Made by a program: the position numbers and the translations under genes. A stretch of DNA of 64,000 nucleotides. It comes from Clostridia bacterium. GTDB taxonomy: Bacteria > Bacillota > Clostridia > Oscillospirales > Acutalibacteraceae. The stretch covers positions 18,951 to 82,950 of the forward strand of contig CAAGJN010000022.1 of assembly GCA_900770255.1 (NCBI GenBank), read 5' to 3'. The notes beneath the pieces were generated by a model that was given only the letters and a program-made list of their open reading frames with translations, had not been told where the DNA came from and did not search any database. Below, in pieces: positions 24,381 through 32,824 of this stretch (positions are counted from its first letter, which is position 1; the number at the start of each line of letters is the position of its first letter).

Positions 24381-25229
24381 TTATTTTGTCCGCTTTTTGA
24401 GATCCGTTTTGTAGTCGTTCAGCGCTTTAAAGGCGGCGGCGGGCGTCGAGTAGTCGCCGACGCAGACAGAGCCCTTGTTATACATGCCGCAGAAATCGGA
24501 GCCGCCGACGGTAAGCAGCTTGTGTGCTTTTGCGTAGTCGAGCATCTCTCCCTGCTGCTCCTCGCTGCTCGACGGGCACCAGACTTCGATTCCGTCGAGG
24601 CCGTAGCTCACATAGCGGTCAAGCGCGGGCACGCTGTTGTATTTATATGGATGAGCGAGCACGGCAATGCCTCCCGCTCCGTGGATAGCGTCAATAACCT
24701 CCTTGACGGAGGCAAACTTGGGCTCGATAAGCACGTTGTTCGGACTCTCGGGATTAAAGAGCTCGTTGTATATGTCGCCGTGAAAATCCTGCGTGAGGCC
24801 GCACTCGATGAGCGCGTGCATAATGTGTTCTTCAAAAATTCCCGTTGACCCGGCGGCGCATTTCATGACGAGCTCCGCGGAGATCGGGTAGCGCTGAGCG
24901 GTTTTGAGTATCATATACTGGCCGGCTTTTTTACGCGCGGCGCTGTTCTTGTGGCAGAGTTCTTCGAGCCTGTCAGGACTGTCACAGGAGTAACCGAGAA
25001 TATGTACTTGGCGGCCTGTCTCGGCGTCTGAAGCGGAGAGCTCGACGCCGGGAACGACGGTGACTCCGCGCCTCGCGGCGATTATTCTGCCTCTGACGGA
25101 GCCCGCCTGGCAGTCGTGGTCGGTGATAGATATAGTATCGACGCCGCGTTTTTTTGCAAGCATGATGAGATCATCGATGCCCATAGAGCTGTTTGACAAT
25201 TTCGTGTGACAGTGTAGATCGACTGACAA
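24381..25229 (-). CDS. PHP-domain phosphoesterase (YciV/TrpH-like)
   Basis: This 282-residue protein has the compact PHP fold: VDLHCHTKLSNSS at the N-terminus, ITDHDCQAG, PGVELSAS, then IAVLAHPYKYN and VGGSDFCG, giving the full set of metal ligands. It matches the family of E. coli YciV/RNase AM, which acts on 3',5'-nucleoside bisphosphates or RNA 5' ends. This is a different subfamily from the paralogues at 20.5 and 38-41 kb. The TTG at 25229 is the start, because GGGAGG lies 7 bases before it; longer versions have no such site. Confidence 0.85.
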   Translation of the reverse strand: MSVDLHCHTKLSNSSMGIDDLIMLAKKRGVDTISITDHDCQAGSVRGRIIAARRGVTVVPGVELSASDAETGRQVHILGYSCDSPDRLEELCHKNSAARKKAGQYMILKTAQRYPISAELVMKCAAGSTGIFEEHIMHALIECGLTQDFHGDIYNELFNPESPNNVLIEPKFASVKEVIDAIHGAGGIAVLAHPYKYNSVPALDRYVSYGLDGIEVWCPSSSEEQQGEMLDYAKAHKLLTVGGSDFCGMYNKGSVCVGDYSTPAAAFKALNDYKTDLKKRTK

Positions 25230-25361
25230 AATAAATCCTCCCTTGGATGATGCCTGGCTTGACCTGTTGCCGCAGAGCAAAGTTTGATAAAATTTTTTCG
25301 GTAAATGCGGCTGCCAGGTTGTGCGTGTAACTAAAGCGCATAATCCCTCAATATATCCTAT

Positions 25362-25390
25362 ATTATACTCTTTTTGGAAGGTTTCTGCAA
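25362..25390 (-). promoter_or_regulatory. Promoter of the PHP/hypothetical gene pair
   Basis: On the minus strand, TTGCAG (25385-25390) and a perfect TATAAT (25362-25367) are 17 bp apart. The predicted leader to the TTG start is about 125 nt. The rest of the 385-bp spacer (25230-25615) is A-rich, holds no gene, and ends with the mnmA promoter. Confidence 0.7.
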
Positions 25391-25530
25391 GCGGATTTCA
25401 ATAAAATTCTTCTGCGGTAACCTCTGCTAACCAAAAAACGCAAGCAAAAAAAAAGCCGCAACGCAAAAAAATTTCAAAAACATTCCGGCAGAGCAAAATA
25501 ATCGAAGATAAAAGGCGGAGGAGTATATTT

Positions 25531-25559
25531 TTGCAGAAAGTCCGAAAGTATGATATAAT
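25531..25559 (+). promoter_or_regulatory. Promoter of mnmA
   Basis: TTGCAG (25531-25536) and TATAAT (25554-25559) have 17-bp spacing, 57 bp before the mnmA start. Confidence 0.72.
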
Positions 25560-25615
25560 CAGTTCAGTTTTATGTTCTGTCTGGCGCAGCACAATATTTT
25601 TACGGAGGGTTTGAT

Positions 25616-26653
25616 ATGCAGCGCGTGTTTGTCGGGATGAGCGGCGGAGTGGACAGCTCCGTTACTGCCGCAATTCTAAAGAGCCGGGGTTACGATACAG
25701 TAGGCGTGACGCTCAGGCTCAAGCCCGGGGCTTCGGCGGATGACGATATTCTCGACGCGCAGCGGGTGGCGAGGACGATAGGCATTGAGCACACCGTGCT
25801 CGACCTGCGCGATACATTCAAAGAGAAGGTCATCGACTATTTTTCCGGCGAATATCTGCGCGGCGCAACGCCGAACCCGTGCGTCATATGCAACCGCGAG
25901 ATAAAGTTCGGCGCGATGCTCGACTTTGCGCTCAAAAACGGCGCTGACTGTGTCGCCACGGGTCACTATGCTTCGCTCGGCAGAGACGGGGACAGGGTGA
26001 CGCTCAAGCGCTCGGGATCAAAAAAGGATCAGAGCTATTTTCTCTGTATGCTCTCGCAGTTTCAGCTCTCTCACGCCATGTTCCCGATAGACGGCATGGA
26101 GAAGAGCTGCATCCGGGAGCTTGCGCGTGAATATAATTTACCGGTCGCCGAAAAGCGCGACAGCCAGGAGGTCTGCTTTATCCCGAACGACGACTATGCC
26201 GCGTTTATCCGCTCGCAGGGGCTCAGAGATTTTGGGGAGGGCGACTTTGTTGACACGCAGGGCAATGTCATCGGACGCCACAGGGGTATAATGAATTATA
26301 CCGTGGGCCAGCGCAAGGGTCTGGGGGCGTTCGGCAGACCGATGTTTGTCACGCGTATCGTGCCGGAAACGAACACGGTTATCCTCGGCGAAGACGGGGC
26401 TCAGTATGCGGGCGTATTTTCGGCGGGCTGCCTCAACAGGATCAGTCCGAAATTTGAGGGAGAGCTTGAGTGCGATGTGAAGATACGCTTTCGCGCGCCA
26501 GCTGCAAGGGCGCGTGTTGCCGTGAGCGCCGACAGCGTTACCGTTAGGCTCAACGAGCCGCAGCGGTCGGTGACTCCGGGACAGTTTGCGGCTTTTTATC
26601 TCGGCGACGAGGTGATCGGCGGTGCGAGGATAGAGAAGCTTGAAAACGCTTAG
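25616..26653 (+). CDS. mnmA: tRNA-specific 2-thiouridylase
   Basis: This 345-residue PP-loop enzyme adds sulfur to U34 of tRNA Lys/Glu/Gln. It carries the PP-loop SGGVDSS (9-15), the first catalytic cysteine in TPNPCVICN (C89), the second in DSQEVCFIP (C187), and the family segments TGHYA and YTVGQRKGLG. The C-terminal beta barrel is complete. The sulfur donor could be the cysteine desulfurase at 4853. TACGGAGGG precedes the ATG. Confidence 0.95.
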   Translation: MQRVFVGMSGGVDSSVTAAILKSRGYDTVGVTLRLKPGASADDDILDAQRVARTIGIEHTVLDLRDTFKEKVIDYFSGEYLRGATPNPCVICNREIKFGAMLDFALKNGADCVATGHYASLGRDGDRVTLKRSGSKKDQSYFLCMLSQFQLSHAMFPIDGMEKSCIRELAREYNLPVAEKRDSQEVCFIPNDDYAAFIRSQGLRDFGEGDFVDTQGNVIGRHRGIMNYTVGQRKGLGAFGRPMFVTRIVPETNTVILGEDGAQYAGVFSAGCLNRISPKFEGELECDVKIRFRAPAARARVAVSADSVTVRLNEPQRSVTPGQFAAFYLGDEVIGGARIEKLENA

Positions 26654-26656
26654 ATA

Positions 26657-26677
26657 ATATGATATAATATTATCATA
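26657..26677. promoter_or_regulatory. Palindrome upstream of the TetR gene, probable autoregulatory operator
   Basis: The sequence around 26657-26677 reads TGATATAATATTATCA at its core, a perfect inverted repeat containing TATAAT. It lies 22 bp before the TetR start codon. TetR proteins commonly bind such palindromes over their own promoter. Confidence 0.5.
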
Positions 26678-26699
26678 TGGGAAAGGGGATAAAGAGGGC

Positions 26700-27236
26700 A
26701 TGCCGGATTCAAACATAACCAAAAAGGCGCTTGCCGCGTCTCTCAAGGAACTGATGCAAACGAAGCCGCTGAGTAAGATCAGCGTGGGCGATATATGCGA
26801 AAAGTGCGGGATGAACCGCAAGAGCTTTTATTATCATTTCTGCGACAAGTATGATCTTGTCAACTGGATATTTGACAATGGGTTCGGCGAAATCTGCAGC
26901 AGAGAAGACCATTCCGACGACTTCGAGAACATGTGCAACTATTTCTACTCCGAGCGTGTCTTTTACCGCAACGCGCTTCAGATAACGGGTCAGAACTCTT
27001 TCAGAGATTATTTCCGCCAGCGGCTGCACCCGGTGCTGAAAAATTTGGTGGGGGACATGTTAGAGCGAGAGGACGATACGGAGTTTCTTGTCACCTTTTT
27101 CGCCGACGGCATTGTTTCAACAGTTATCCGTTGGCTCAACGAGCCCGATCCGGAGCCGCCGGAGGTGCTCGTAGGCCGCGTCAGACGCACGATGATCACA
27201 ATATCAAAGGCGATAGTTACAACATATAAAGACTGA
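26700..27236 (+). CDS. TetR-family transcriptional regulator
   Basis: This 178-residue protein has an N-terminal TetR helix-turn-helix (about 8-52, with KISVGDICEKCGMNRKSFYYH) and an all-helical ligand/dimer domain of the kind seen in DhaS-like TetR regulators. The spacer from mnmA contains ATATGATATAATATTATCATAT (near 26657-26677), a long near-perfect palindrome overlapping a possible -10. It is a good candidate for its own operator. Target genes are not evident; the convergent uxu operon is the nearest. Confidence 0.85.
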   Translation: MPDSNITKKALAASLKELMQTKPLSKISVGDICEKCGMNRKSFYYHFCDKYDLVNWIFDNGFGEICSREDHSDDFENMCNYFYSERVFYRNALQITGQNSFRDYFRQRLHPVLKNLVGDMLEREDDTEFLVTFFADGIVSTVIRWLNEPDPEPPEVLVGRVRRTMITISKAIVTTYKD

Positions 27237-27248
27237 GAAAGTAAAGGT

Positions 27249-27295
27249 CCCTCCCGGACGCGGAAAGCCGTCGGGGAGGGTTTGTGTTTATTTTT
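27249..27295 (+). terminator. Terminator of the TetR gene
   Basis: CCCTCCCGGACG and CGTCGGGGAGGG form a 12-bp stem with one mismatch, followed by TTTGTGTTTATTTTT. Confidence 0.85.
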
Positions 27296-27363
27296 GCCGC
27301 GCGAGGCGCCGGTTTACCGTGAACACGGACGGCAAGTTGTAGGTTGTTTTATCTTGTTACCCG

Positions 27364-27541
27364 TAGGGGACGGTGACCGTGACTTGCCCTTGACGGCGCA
27401 GTCAGCACTTGCATCCGATGAAGTGCTTTACTTGCAAAACATGAAGTAATGCCTGCGGCATTATGAAGTATTCGCCTCAAGGCAATATAAAGCAAATCCG
27501 CCTCGCGTATTTTTTTGTAGGGAACAGCGACCCGAGTCCGG
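27364..27541. repeat. Composite non-coding repeat element with tandem hairpin units
   Basis: Four head-to-tail units of about 21-24 bp begin ATGAAGT or ATAAAGC (starting at 27418, 27441, 27463 and 27487). Units two and three are hairpins: TAATGCC-TGC-GGCATTA and TATTCGCCT-CA-AGGCAATA. The array is flanked by an imperfect direct repeat, GTAGGGGACGGTGACC (27364) and GTAGGGAACAGCGACC (from 27517). No open frame of note is present. It resembles the dispersed miniature repeats common between genes in gut Clostridia. It lies between two terminators of convergent operons. Confidence 0.6.
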
Positions 27542-27574
27542 TTGATAAAAAATAGAACCATCTGTTTTAATACG

Positions 27575-27601
27575 AAAAAATAACCGCCTTATCGGCGGTT
27601 A
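27575..27601 (-). terminator. Terminator of the uxu operon
   Basis: AACCGCC (27582-27588) and GGCGGTT (27594-27600) with flanking A/T pairs form the stem. On the minus strand it runs into TTATTTTTTCG. It lies 14 bp past the stop at 27615. Confidence 0.85.
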
Positions 27602-27614
27602 TTCTTTTGCTGTT

Positions 27615-28463
27615 TTATACTCCCGAATAAGCGGAGAAGCCGCCGTCCACGGGGAGAATGACGCCGGTGATGAACCCGGACTGGCTCTCGTCGCAGAGGA
27701 ACAGCAGAGAACCCGTCAGATCCTCGGGAGTGCCGAAACGGCGCAGAGGAGTGTGAGTGATGATCTTGTTCGAACGCGCCGTAAGCGAGCCGTCCTCGTT
27801 GAAGAGAAGCGTCTTGTTCTGGTTGGTGGAGAAGAAACCGGGCGCGATGGCGTTGACTCTGATGCCCACGTCGGCGAAATGTACGGCCATGAACTGAGTG
27901 AAGTTCGAAACTGCCGCTTTCGCCGCGGAATATGCGGGAATCCTCGTCAGAGGCCTGTAGGCGTTCATCGAGGAGACGTTGAGGATAGTCGCGTTCTCCC
28001 TGCCGATCATATCCTTGGCAAAGCACTGAGTGGTCATCATCGTGCCGAGGAAATTGAGGTTGAAAACAAACTCGATGCCCTTGGGGTCGAGATCGAAAAA
28101 GGTCTTGACGCCCTCGGCCTTATGGGCGATGTCCTCGGGCTCGAGCGTGTCCTTCGTGGTCGTGCCGAGCGGGGAGTTGCCGCCCGCGCCGTTGATAAGG
28201 ATATCGCAGGGACCCCATGCGGCGTTGATCTTCTCGCGCGCGGCGTCAAGGCTCTCGCTCTCGAGAACGTTGCAGCCGACTGCGAGCGCTTGGCCGCCCG
28301 CCGCCTTTATTTCGTCAGCGACCTTTTGTGCAGCCTCTTCGCGCAGGTCGAGGATGGCAACCTTGACTCCCTGTTCTGCAAGGTCCTTAGCGAAGCCGCT
28401 GCAGAGTACTCCGCCGCCTCCGGTTATGACCGCCACGCGGCCTTTAAGATTTTCGTGTATCAT
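27615..28463 (-). CDS. SDR-family D-mannonate oxidoreductase (fructuronate reductase)
   Basis: This 282-residue short-chain dehydrogenase has the cofactor motif TGGGGVLCSGFA, NGAGG, the catalytic serine in NVSSMNAYR, YSAAK (Tyr/Lys pair) and the C-terminal VDGGFSAYSGV. It is the SDR type that replaces UxuB in many Firmicutes and interconverts D-fructuronate and D-mannonate with NAD(H). The function rests on sequence type plus the position directly after uxuA (2-bp gap). The ATG at 28463 follows GAAGGAAG; the longer frame to 28505 overlaps uxuA. Confidence 0.88.
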   Translation of the reverse strand: MIHENLKGRVAVITGGGGVLCSGFAKDLAEQGVKVAILDLREEAAQKVADEIKAAGGQALAVGCNVLESESLDAAREKINAAWGPCDILINGAGGNSPLGTTTKDTLEPEDIAHKAEGVKTFFDLDPKGIEFVFNLNFLGTMMTTQCFAKDMIGRENATILNVSSMNAYRPLTRIPAYSAAKAAVSNFTQFMAVHFADVGIRVNAIAPGFFSTNQNKTLLFNEDGSLTARSNKIITHTPLRRFGTPEDLTGSLLFLCDESQSGFITGVILPVDGGFSAYSGV

Positions 28464-28465
28464 GG

Positions 28466-29539
28466 TTATCTTCCTTCCCTTTCCGACTTTGAAACAGCCT
28501 CCCAAAGTCCGTTTATATATGCTGCGCCGAGCGCGCGGTCATAGAGGCCGTAGCCCGGACGTGCCGTCTCGCCCCACAGCATTCTGCCGTGATCGGGACG
28601 GATATAGCCGTCAAAGCCGCTCTCATAGAGAGCCTTGACTATCTCGTACATATCGAGCGAGCCGTCGGAGGACAGATGCGAAGTCTCATTGAACCAGCCG
28701 TCGCGGATGAGTACGTTTCTCAGATGGGCAAAATAGATCCTGTCGCCGAACTTTCTGATCATTGCGGGCAGATCGTTGTCCTTCGACGCGCCGAGCGAGC
28801 CGGTGCAGAAGGTGATGCCGTTTGCCTCGCTGTCAACAAGCGAGAGCAGGCGCTCAAGATCGGACGTGTTCTTTATGATCCTCGGCAGGCCGAAGATGTT
28901 CCACGGCGGATCGTCCGGGTGAATGGCCATCTTTATTCCGCAGTCCTCGCAGACGGGAATAATGCGGCGGAGAAAATGCCTCAGATTTTCAACGAGGTCG
29001 TCCTCGGTAACTCCCTTGTATTTTTGGAAAAGCTCCTTGATCTCGCCCATGCGCTCTGTCTCCCAGCCGGGCATTGCGTAGCCGTTTGAGTTCTCGTCGA
29101 TCTCGCGGAACATGTCCTCGGGGCTCTTGCCCTCGATCTGCTTGCCGTTGTAGGCGAGGCAGGTGGCTCCGTTGCCCATATCCATGGCGAGGTCGGTGCG
29201 CGTCCAGTCAAACACCGGCATGAAGTTGTAGCATATGACTCTGACCCCGGCCTTGCCGAGATTTCTGATTGAGTCGATATAGTTGTCAATATACCTGTCA
29301 GCGTTTTCGTTACCGAGCTTGATATCCTCATGGACGTTGACGCTCTCTATGCACTCCATAGTCAACCCGGCTGACTCGATCTCATGCTTCATGTCCATGA
29401 TCATGTCGAGCGGCCAAACCTCGCCCGCGGGCAGAGTGTGCAGCGCGGGGACAACGCCCTTGACGCCGGGAATCTGTTTTATCTGGCTGAGTGAAACGGT
29501 ATCCTTTGTGTCGCCGAACCAGCGAAAAGTCATCTGCAT
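28466..29539 (-). CDS. uxuA: Mannonate dehydratase
   Basis: This 357-residue TIM-barrel enzyme removes water from D-mannonate to give 2-keto-3-deoxy-D-gluconate. It starts MQMTFRWFGDTKDTVSL and has the family segments PGVKGVVPALHTLPAGEVW, CIESVNVHEDIK, YNFMPVFDWTRTD and KMAIHPDDPPW, and the late HLSSDGSLDMYE and RPDHGRMLWGE. The ATG at 29539 follows AAGAAGGG. It is the third gene of the operon starting at 32641, upstream of the oxidoreductase. KDG kinase and aldolase are not in the window. Confidence 0.95.
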   Translation of the reverse strand: MQMTFRWFGDTKDTVSLSQIKQIPGVKGVVPALHTLPAGEVWPLDMIMDMKHEIESAGLTMECIESVNVHEDIKLGNENADRYIDNYIDSIRNLGKAGVRVICYNFMPVFDWTRTDLAMDMGNGATCLAYNGKQIEGKSPEDMFREIDENSNGYAMPGWETERMGEIKELFQKYKGVTEDDLVENLRHFLRRIIPVCEDCGIKMAIHPDDPPWNIFGLPRIIKNTSDLERLLSLVDSEANGITFCTGSLGASKDNDLPAMIRKFGDRIYFAHLRNVLIRDGWFNETSHLSSDGSLDMYEIVKALYESGFDGYIRPDHGRMLWGETARPGYGLYDRALGAAYINGLWEAVSKSEREGR

Positions 29540-29561
29540 TTTTATTTTCCCTTCTTTCAAG

Positions 29562-30581
29562 TCAGTCTGCGCCTTGCAGCGCGATGCGCTCGCCTGTTTC
29601 GGCGCTCTTATAAATGGCGAGCATGAGCTCGACTGCCCTGCCGCCCTCGAAAGAATCGATGGCGAACGGCCTGCCGCTCTCCCTTGCATCGTAAAAGTCA
29701 CGGATCAGCGCAAGGTGTCCGCTGCCCCAGCAGGCCTTGCCCGAGAGCCCGACGGCCTTTTCGGTATCGAGAACGGGCGTTATGACGCCGTCTCCGATCT
29801 CGAAAACGCTGTTGCCTTCGATTCGTAGGGTCTTACTGCTGAAATTCACTTCAAGCATTATAGGCGAGGTTACTGCGTGCGCGGTTGTCGCATAGAACAG
29901 CCCGCGAAAGCCCGCCGAAAACTCGGCGAGCACGCTGACTGTGTCCTCGACGTCTATTATGCCCCGCAAATGATCGTTTGACGCATGCGCCGTCACGGCG
30001 GACACTCCGCCGCCGAGCAGATTTAGAAGGTCGAGCGTATGCAGCGCCTGGTTTATCAGCACACCGCCGCCCTCATATTCCTTTGTGCCGCGCCAATCTC
30101 CGCTGGCGTAATAGTCTGCGTCGCGCCGCCAGGTCACGAAGGCGCGCATGCCTCTGACGGAGCCGAGCTCGCCCGAGTCGATAATGTGCTTGAGAAAGAG
30201 CACCGAGCGGTTATATCTGTTCTGAAAGCATACTCCGAAGCGCCGGCCGGTCTCTTTCTGACATTCACGCAGGGCGCTGAGCTGCTCTGCCGTCATTGCG
30301 CAGGGCTTTTCGCAAAGCACGTCAACCCCACGCTCCATGGCATAGACGGCCATCGGAACATGCAGATAGTGCGGTGTGCAGATGTGCAGAACATCCGGTT
30401 TTTCACCGTCAAGCATACTCTCAAGGCCCGTGTAAGCCTTTGCTCCGCATTTCTCTGCGGCCGCTTCTGCCCGTTCCGGAACACAGTCCGCGACGCTGAT
30501 AATGCGCGCGCCGTCTATTCCGGAAACAGCCTCTATGTGGGTGCGGCTGATACTGCCGCAGCCCACGATGGAGATATTCAT
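29562..30581 (-). CDS. Gfo/Idh/MocA-family oxidoreductase (operon gene 2)
   Basis: This 339-residue NAD(P)-dependent dehydrogenase has the Rossmann motif ISIVGCGSISRTHIE, the DVLCEKPCAMT motif with the catalytic-site lysine, and GGGVLINQALHTLDLL in the substrate domain (the GG-x-N-x4-H pattern). The pattern is closer to the fused protein upstream than to the 19151 gene. It lies 23 bp downstream of the fusion gene and 22 bp upstream of uxuA, so it belongs to the uronate operon and probably oxidises or epimerises a glycoside or hexuronate derivative before the uxa/uxu steps. Confidence 0.88.
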   Translation of the reverse strand: MNISIVGCGSISRTHIEAVSGIDGARIISVADCVPERAEAAAEKCGAKAYTGLESMLDGEKPDVLHICTPHYLHVPMAVYAMERGVDVLCEKPCAMTAEQLSALRECQKETGRRFGVCFQNRYNRSVLFLKHIIDSGELGSVRGMRAFVTWRRDADYYASGDWRGTKEYEGGGVLINQALHTLDLLNLLGGGVSAVTAHASNDHLRGIIDVEDTVSVLAEFSAGFRGLFYATTAHAVTSPIMLEVNFSSKTLRIEGNSVFEIGDGVITPVLDTEKAVGLSGKACWGSGHLALIRDFYDARESGRPFAIDSFEGGRAVELMLAIYKSAETGERIALQGAD

Positions 30582-30604
30582 ATTTTGTTCCTCTTATCCG
30601 ATTT

Positions 30605-32641
30605 TTATGAACCGTAGGTCGATGACATATCGGCAACGACAGATCCGTCGCCCGTTTCCTTTTTAACTTTCGAGGAGGCGATCTTTTTCTGGAGCTCCTC
30701 ATAGAAGAGATCCTCGTCTATCGGCAGCTCGATCTTCTTGCCGAGCCATGAGGACAGGTGAGCTGCGTTGGAGATAGTCAGCCCGTTGATGCCCTCTTCG
30801 CCGCGTGCGATAAGCGGTTCGCCGCGCAGGATATTCGCCGCAAAGGCGTTGAGCACTGCGACATGCTGCTCCGTGTCACGCTCTTTGACCTCGATATTCT
30901 CCCAGTGGCCGCTCGGCTTACGGAAGCCCTCTCCGGCGGTCCTGCTCAACTCGGTCATAGACTGATCGAGGATATATGCCTTTATTTCGCCGCCCTCACA
31001 GATGAGCTTTGCGCGGTCAAGGGTTATCTCAAGTCTGTTCGTGCCGGGCGCGTCGCCGGTAGTCGTGACGAACACGCCGGTTGCGCCGTTGGGATATTCG
31101 GCATAGATGGTGACGTCGTCTTCGACTTCAATGTCGTGCCACTTGCCGATCGAGCACTGAGCCTGAATGGCGCAGGGCATGCCTGTGATCCATTGCCACA
31201 GGTCGAGGTTATGCGGGCACTGGTTGAGCAGCACGCCGCCGCCCTCGCCGCTCCAGGTAGCGCGCCATCCGCCGGAATTGTAGTAGGCCTGAGTGCGGTA
31301 CCAATCGGTGATAATCCAGTTAAAGCGGTGAATTTCGCCGTACTCGCCGCTCTGAACTATCTCGCGCAGCTTTATGTAGACAGGGTTTGTGCGCTGGTTG
31401 AACATCAGCGCGAACACCTTGTCGCTCTTCGCGGCGACCTCGTTCATTTCGCGTACACGCTTTGTGTAGACGCCCGCAGGCTTCTCACTGAGCACATGTA
31501 CGTCGTGCGTAAGGCCGTATTCGACGATCGGCGGGTGAGAGTAGTGTGGAGTTGCGACAACGATCGCGTCAACATCGCCGGAGTCGATGAGCTCCTCGGC
31601 GGTGCTGTAGAAATTGATCTCACAGCTTCTTTCTTTGCATATGTTCTTTGCACGCTCAAGCTTTGCGGGGTCGATATCCGCAATAGCCGTGAGGGTGAGC
31701 TCGGGCAGCAGGCCGTCGAGATAATAGCTGAGGTGGCTCGATCCCATGTTGCCAACGCCGATTATGCCGTATCGCAGGGGCTTGACTCTTGCGACGACTT
31801 CTTTTATGCTGCTGACTGCGGCTGTGAAGGAGACGCTGTTGTCGGGATAGGTGTACTCATCCATTTTAAGCGAAAGGCTGTCATCCTTTTCGATAGTCTT
31901 GAGTGCGTCGAACACCTTGAGGTGCGGCTCGACGGAGAGAAAACGCTCGCCTGTTTTTTGATTGAAGCGGCGGATGAGTTCGTCAAAATTGGCGTCGCCG
32001 CGGCCTGCGGGAACAACCTTTTCCTCGCTGCCGATCGCGTCTTTGACATGCATATATGTGATGTATTCCTCAAGCATGCCATATGCGGGCAGGACGTCAA
32101 TGCCGTTGAGAATGTAGTTCGCGGGGTCAAAAATGCCGCCGATAACGTCGCCGAGCTCGCGGTGCAGATCAAGGCACCTCTCGGGGATATCGCCGTATAT
32201 ACCTCGCTCGTTCTCGTGGCAGCAGAGCACGCCGCGCTCCTTCGAGTATTCTGCCATGGCTCTGACACGGCGCAAGACTTCGCCGCGGTACTCGTCGTAG
32301 CTCTCGCCTTTTGTGAAATAGAAGCTGAAAATGCGGATGTATTTTGCGCCGAGAATCTTTGCGACCTCGACGGTGTTTTTGAAGCCCTCAAAGTGGGGTT
32401 CAAAATCATCGGTTATCTCGATCTTTCCATAGTATGAGCCGATTGAGGAGACTTTCATTGACCCCTCGTCGAGCTTCTCCTTGAGAGCCTTCGCCTCATC
32501 GACAGAGAACTCCGAGATGTTCTTGCCGTCGATCCCGCGCAGCTCCATGTGGGTGACGCCGTTTGCCTTGCAGGCGGCTATCTGACCCTCAATGCCGGCA
32601 GCCGCTTCGTCAGAGAAGGCGGAATACAGAAATCTTGCCAT
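30605..32641 (-). CDS. Fusion of xylose-isomerase-like TIM barrel and Gfo/Idh/MocA oxidoreductase
   Basis: This 678-residue protein has two enzyme parts. Residues 1-255 form a sugar isomerase/epimerase-type TIM barrel with a metal site visible as CCHENE (E144), GGIFDPANY (D172), YMHVKDA (H198) and LSVEPH (E238). From residue 288 a complete Gfo/Idh/MocA dehydrogenase follows: YGIIGVGNMGSSH (Rossmann), SEKPAGVYT, and GGGVLLNQCPHNLDLWQW. In other bacteria these two families act as separate partners, the dehydrogenase making a 3-keto-sugar and the barrel protein isomerising or cleaving it. Fusion implies direct hand-over. The start is the ATG at 32641 (MARFLYS) after AAGAAAGG. It is the first gene of the operon. 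Confidence 0.88.
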   Translation of the reverse strand: MARFLYSAFSDEAAAGIEGQIAACKANGVTHMELRGIDGKNISEFSVDEAKALKEKLDEGSMKVSSIGSYYGKIEITDDFEPHFEGFKNTVEVAKILGAKYIRIFSFYFTKGESYDEYRGEVLRRVRAMAEYSKERGVLCCHENERGIYGDIPERCLDLHRELGDVIGGIFDPANYILNGIDVLPAYGMLEEYITYMHVKDAIGSEEKVVPAGRGDANFDELIRRFNQKTGERFLSVEPHLKVFDALKTIEKDDSLSLKMDEYTYPDNSVSFTAAVSSIKEVVARVKPLRYGIIGVGNMGSSHLSYYLDGLLPELTLTAIADIDPAKLERAKNICKERSCEINFYSTAEELIDSGDVDAIVVATPHYSHPPIVEYGLTHDVHVLSEKPAGVYTKRVREMNEVAAKSDKVFALMFNQRTNPVYIKLREIVQSGEYGEIHRFNWIITDWYRTQAYYNSGGWRATWSGEGGGVLLNQCPHNLDLWQWITGMPCAIQAQCSIGKWHDIEVEDDVTIYAEYPNGATGVFVTTTGDAPGTNRLEITLDRAKLICEGGEIKAYILDQSMTELSRTAGEGFRKPSGHWENIEVKERDTEQHVAVLNAFAANILRGEPLIARGEEGINGLTISNAAHLSSWLGKKIELPIDEDLFYEELQKKIASSKVKKETGDGSVVADMSSTYGS

Positions 32642-32678
32642 TTTTGCACTACCTTTCTTAATTAAAAAGTATAGAAAT

Positions 32679-32707
32679 ATTATATACATAAACTCCGACT
32701 ATTTCAA
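32679..32707 (-). promoter_or_regulatory. Promoter of the dehydrogenase-uxuA-SDR operon
   Basis: On the minus strand, TTGAAA (32702-32707) and a perfect TATAAT (32679-32684) are 17 bp apart, 38 bp before the fusion gene. A stem GCTGCGGC/GCCGCGGC around 32757-32785 lies between it and the ceramidase-like gene and may end that transcript. Confidence 0.7.
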
Positions 32708-32824
32708 GAAAAACAGGTACAGATTAAGAAATAATTGGTATATTTCAAAATCATCAGCCGCGGCCGGGATATTTTGCCGCAGCCGTTGCATTCTTTGTTT
32801 GACTTGAAAGCGGCGAAGAATATT

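Noticed and set aside
27418..27507. CRISPR array
   Set aside because: The four units are adjacent, without unique spacers, and diverge from each other. There are no cas genes. It is a small hairpin repeat.
30758..32437. Long open frame of 559 codons on the plus strand
   Set aside because: It is antisense to the TIM-barrel/oxidoreductase fusion. High third-position GC in the real gene removes stops from the opposite strand; there is no ribosome binding site or recognisable family.
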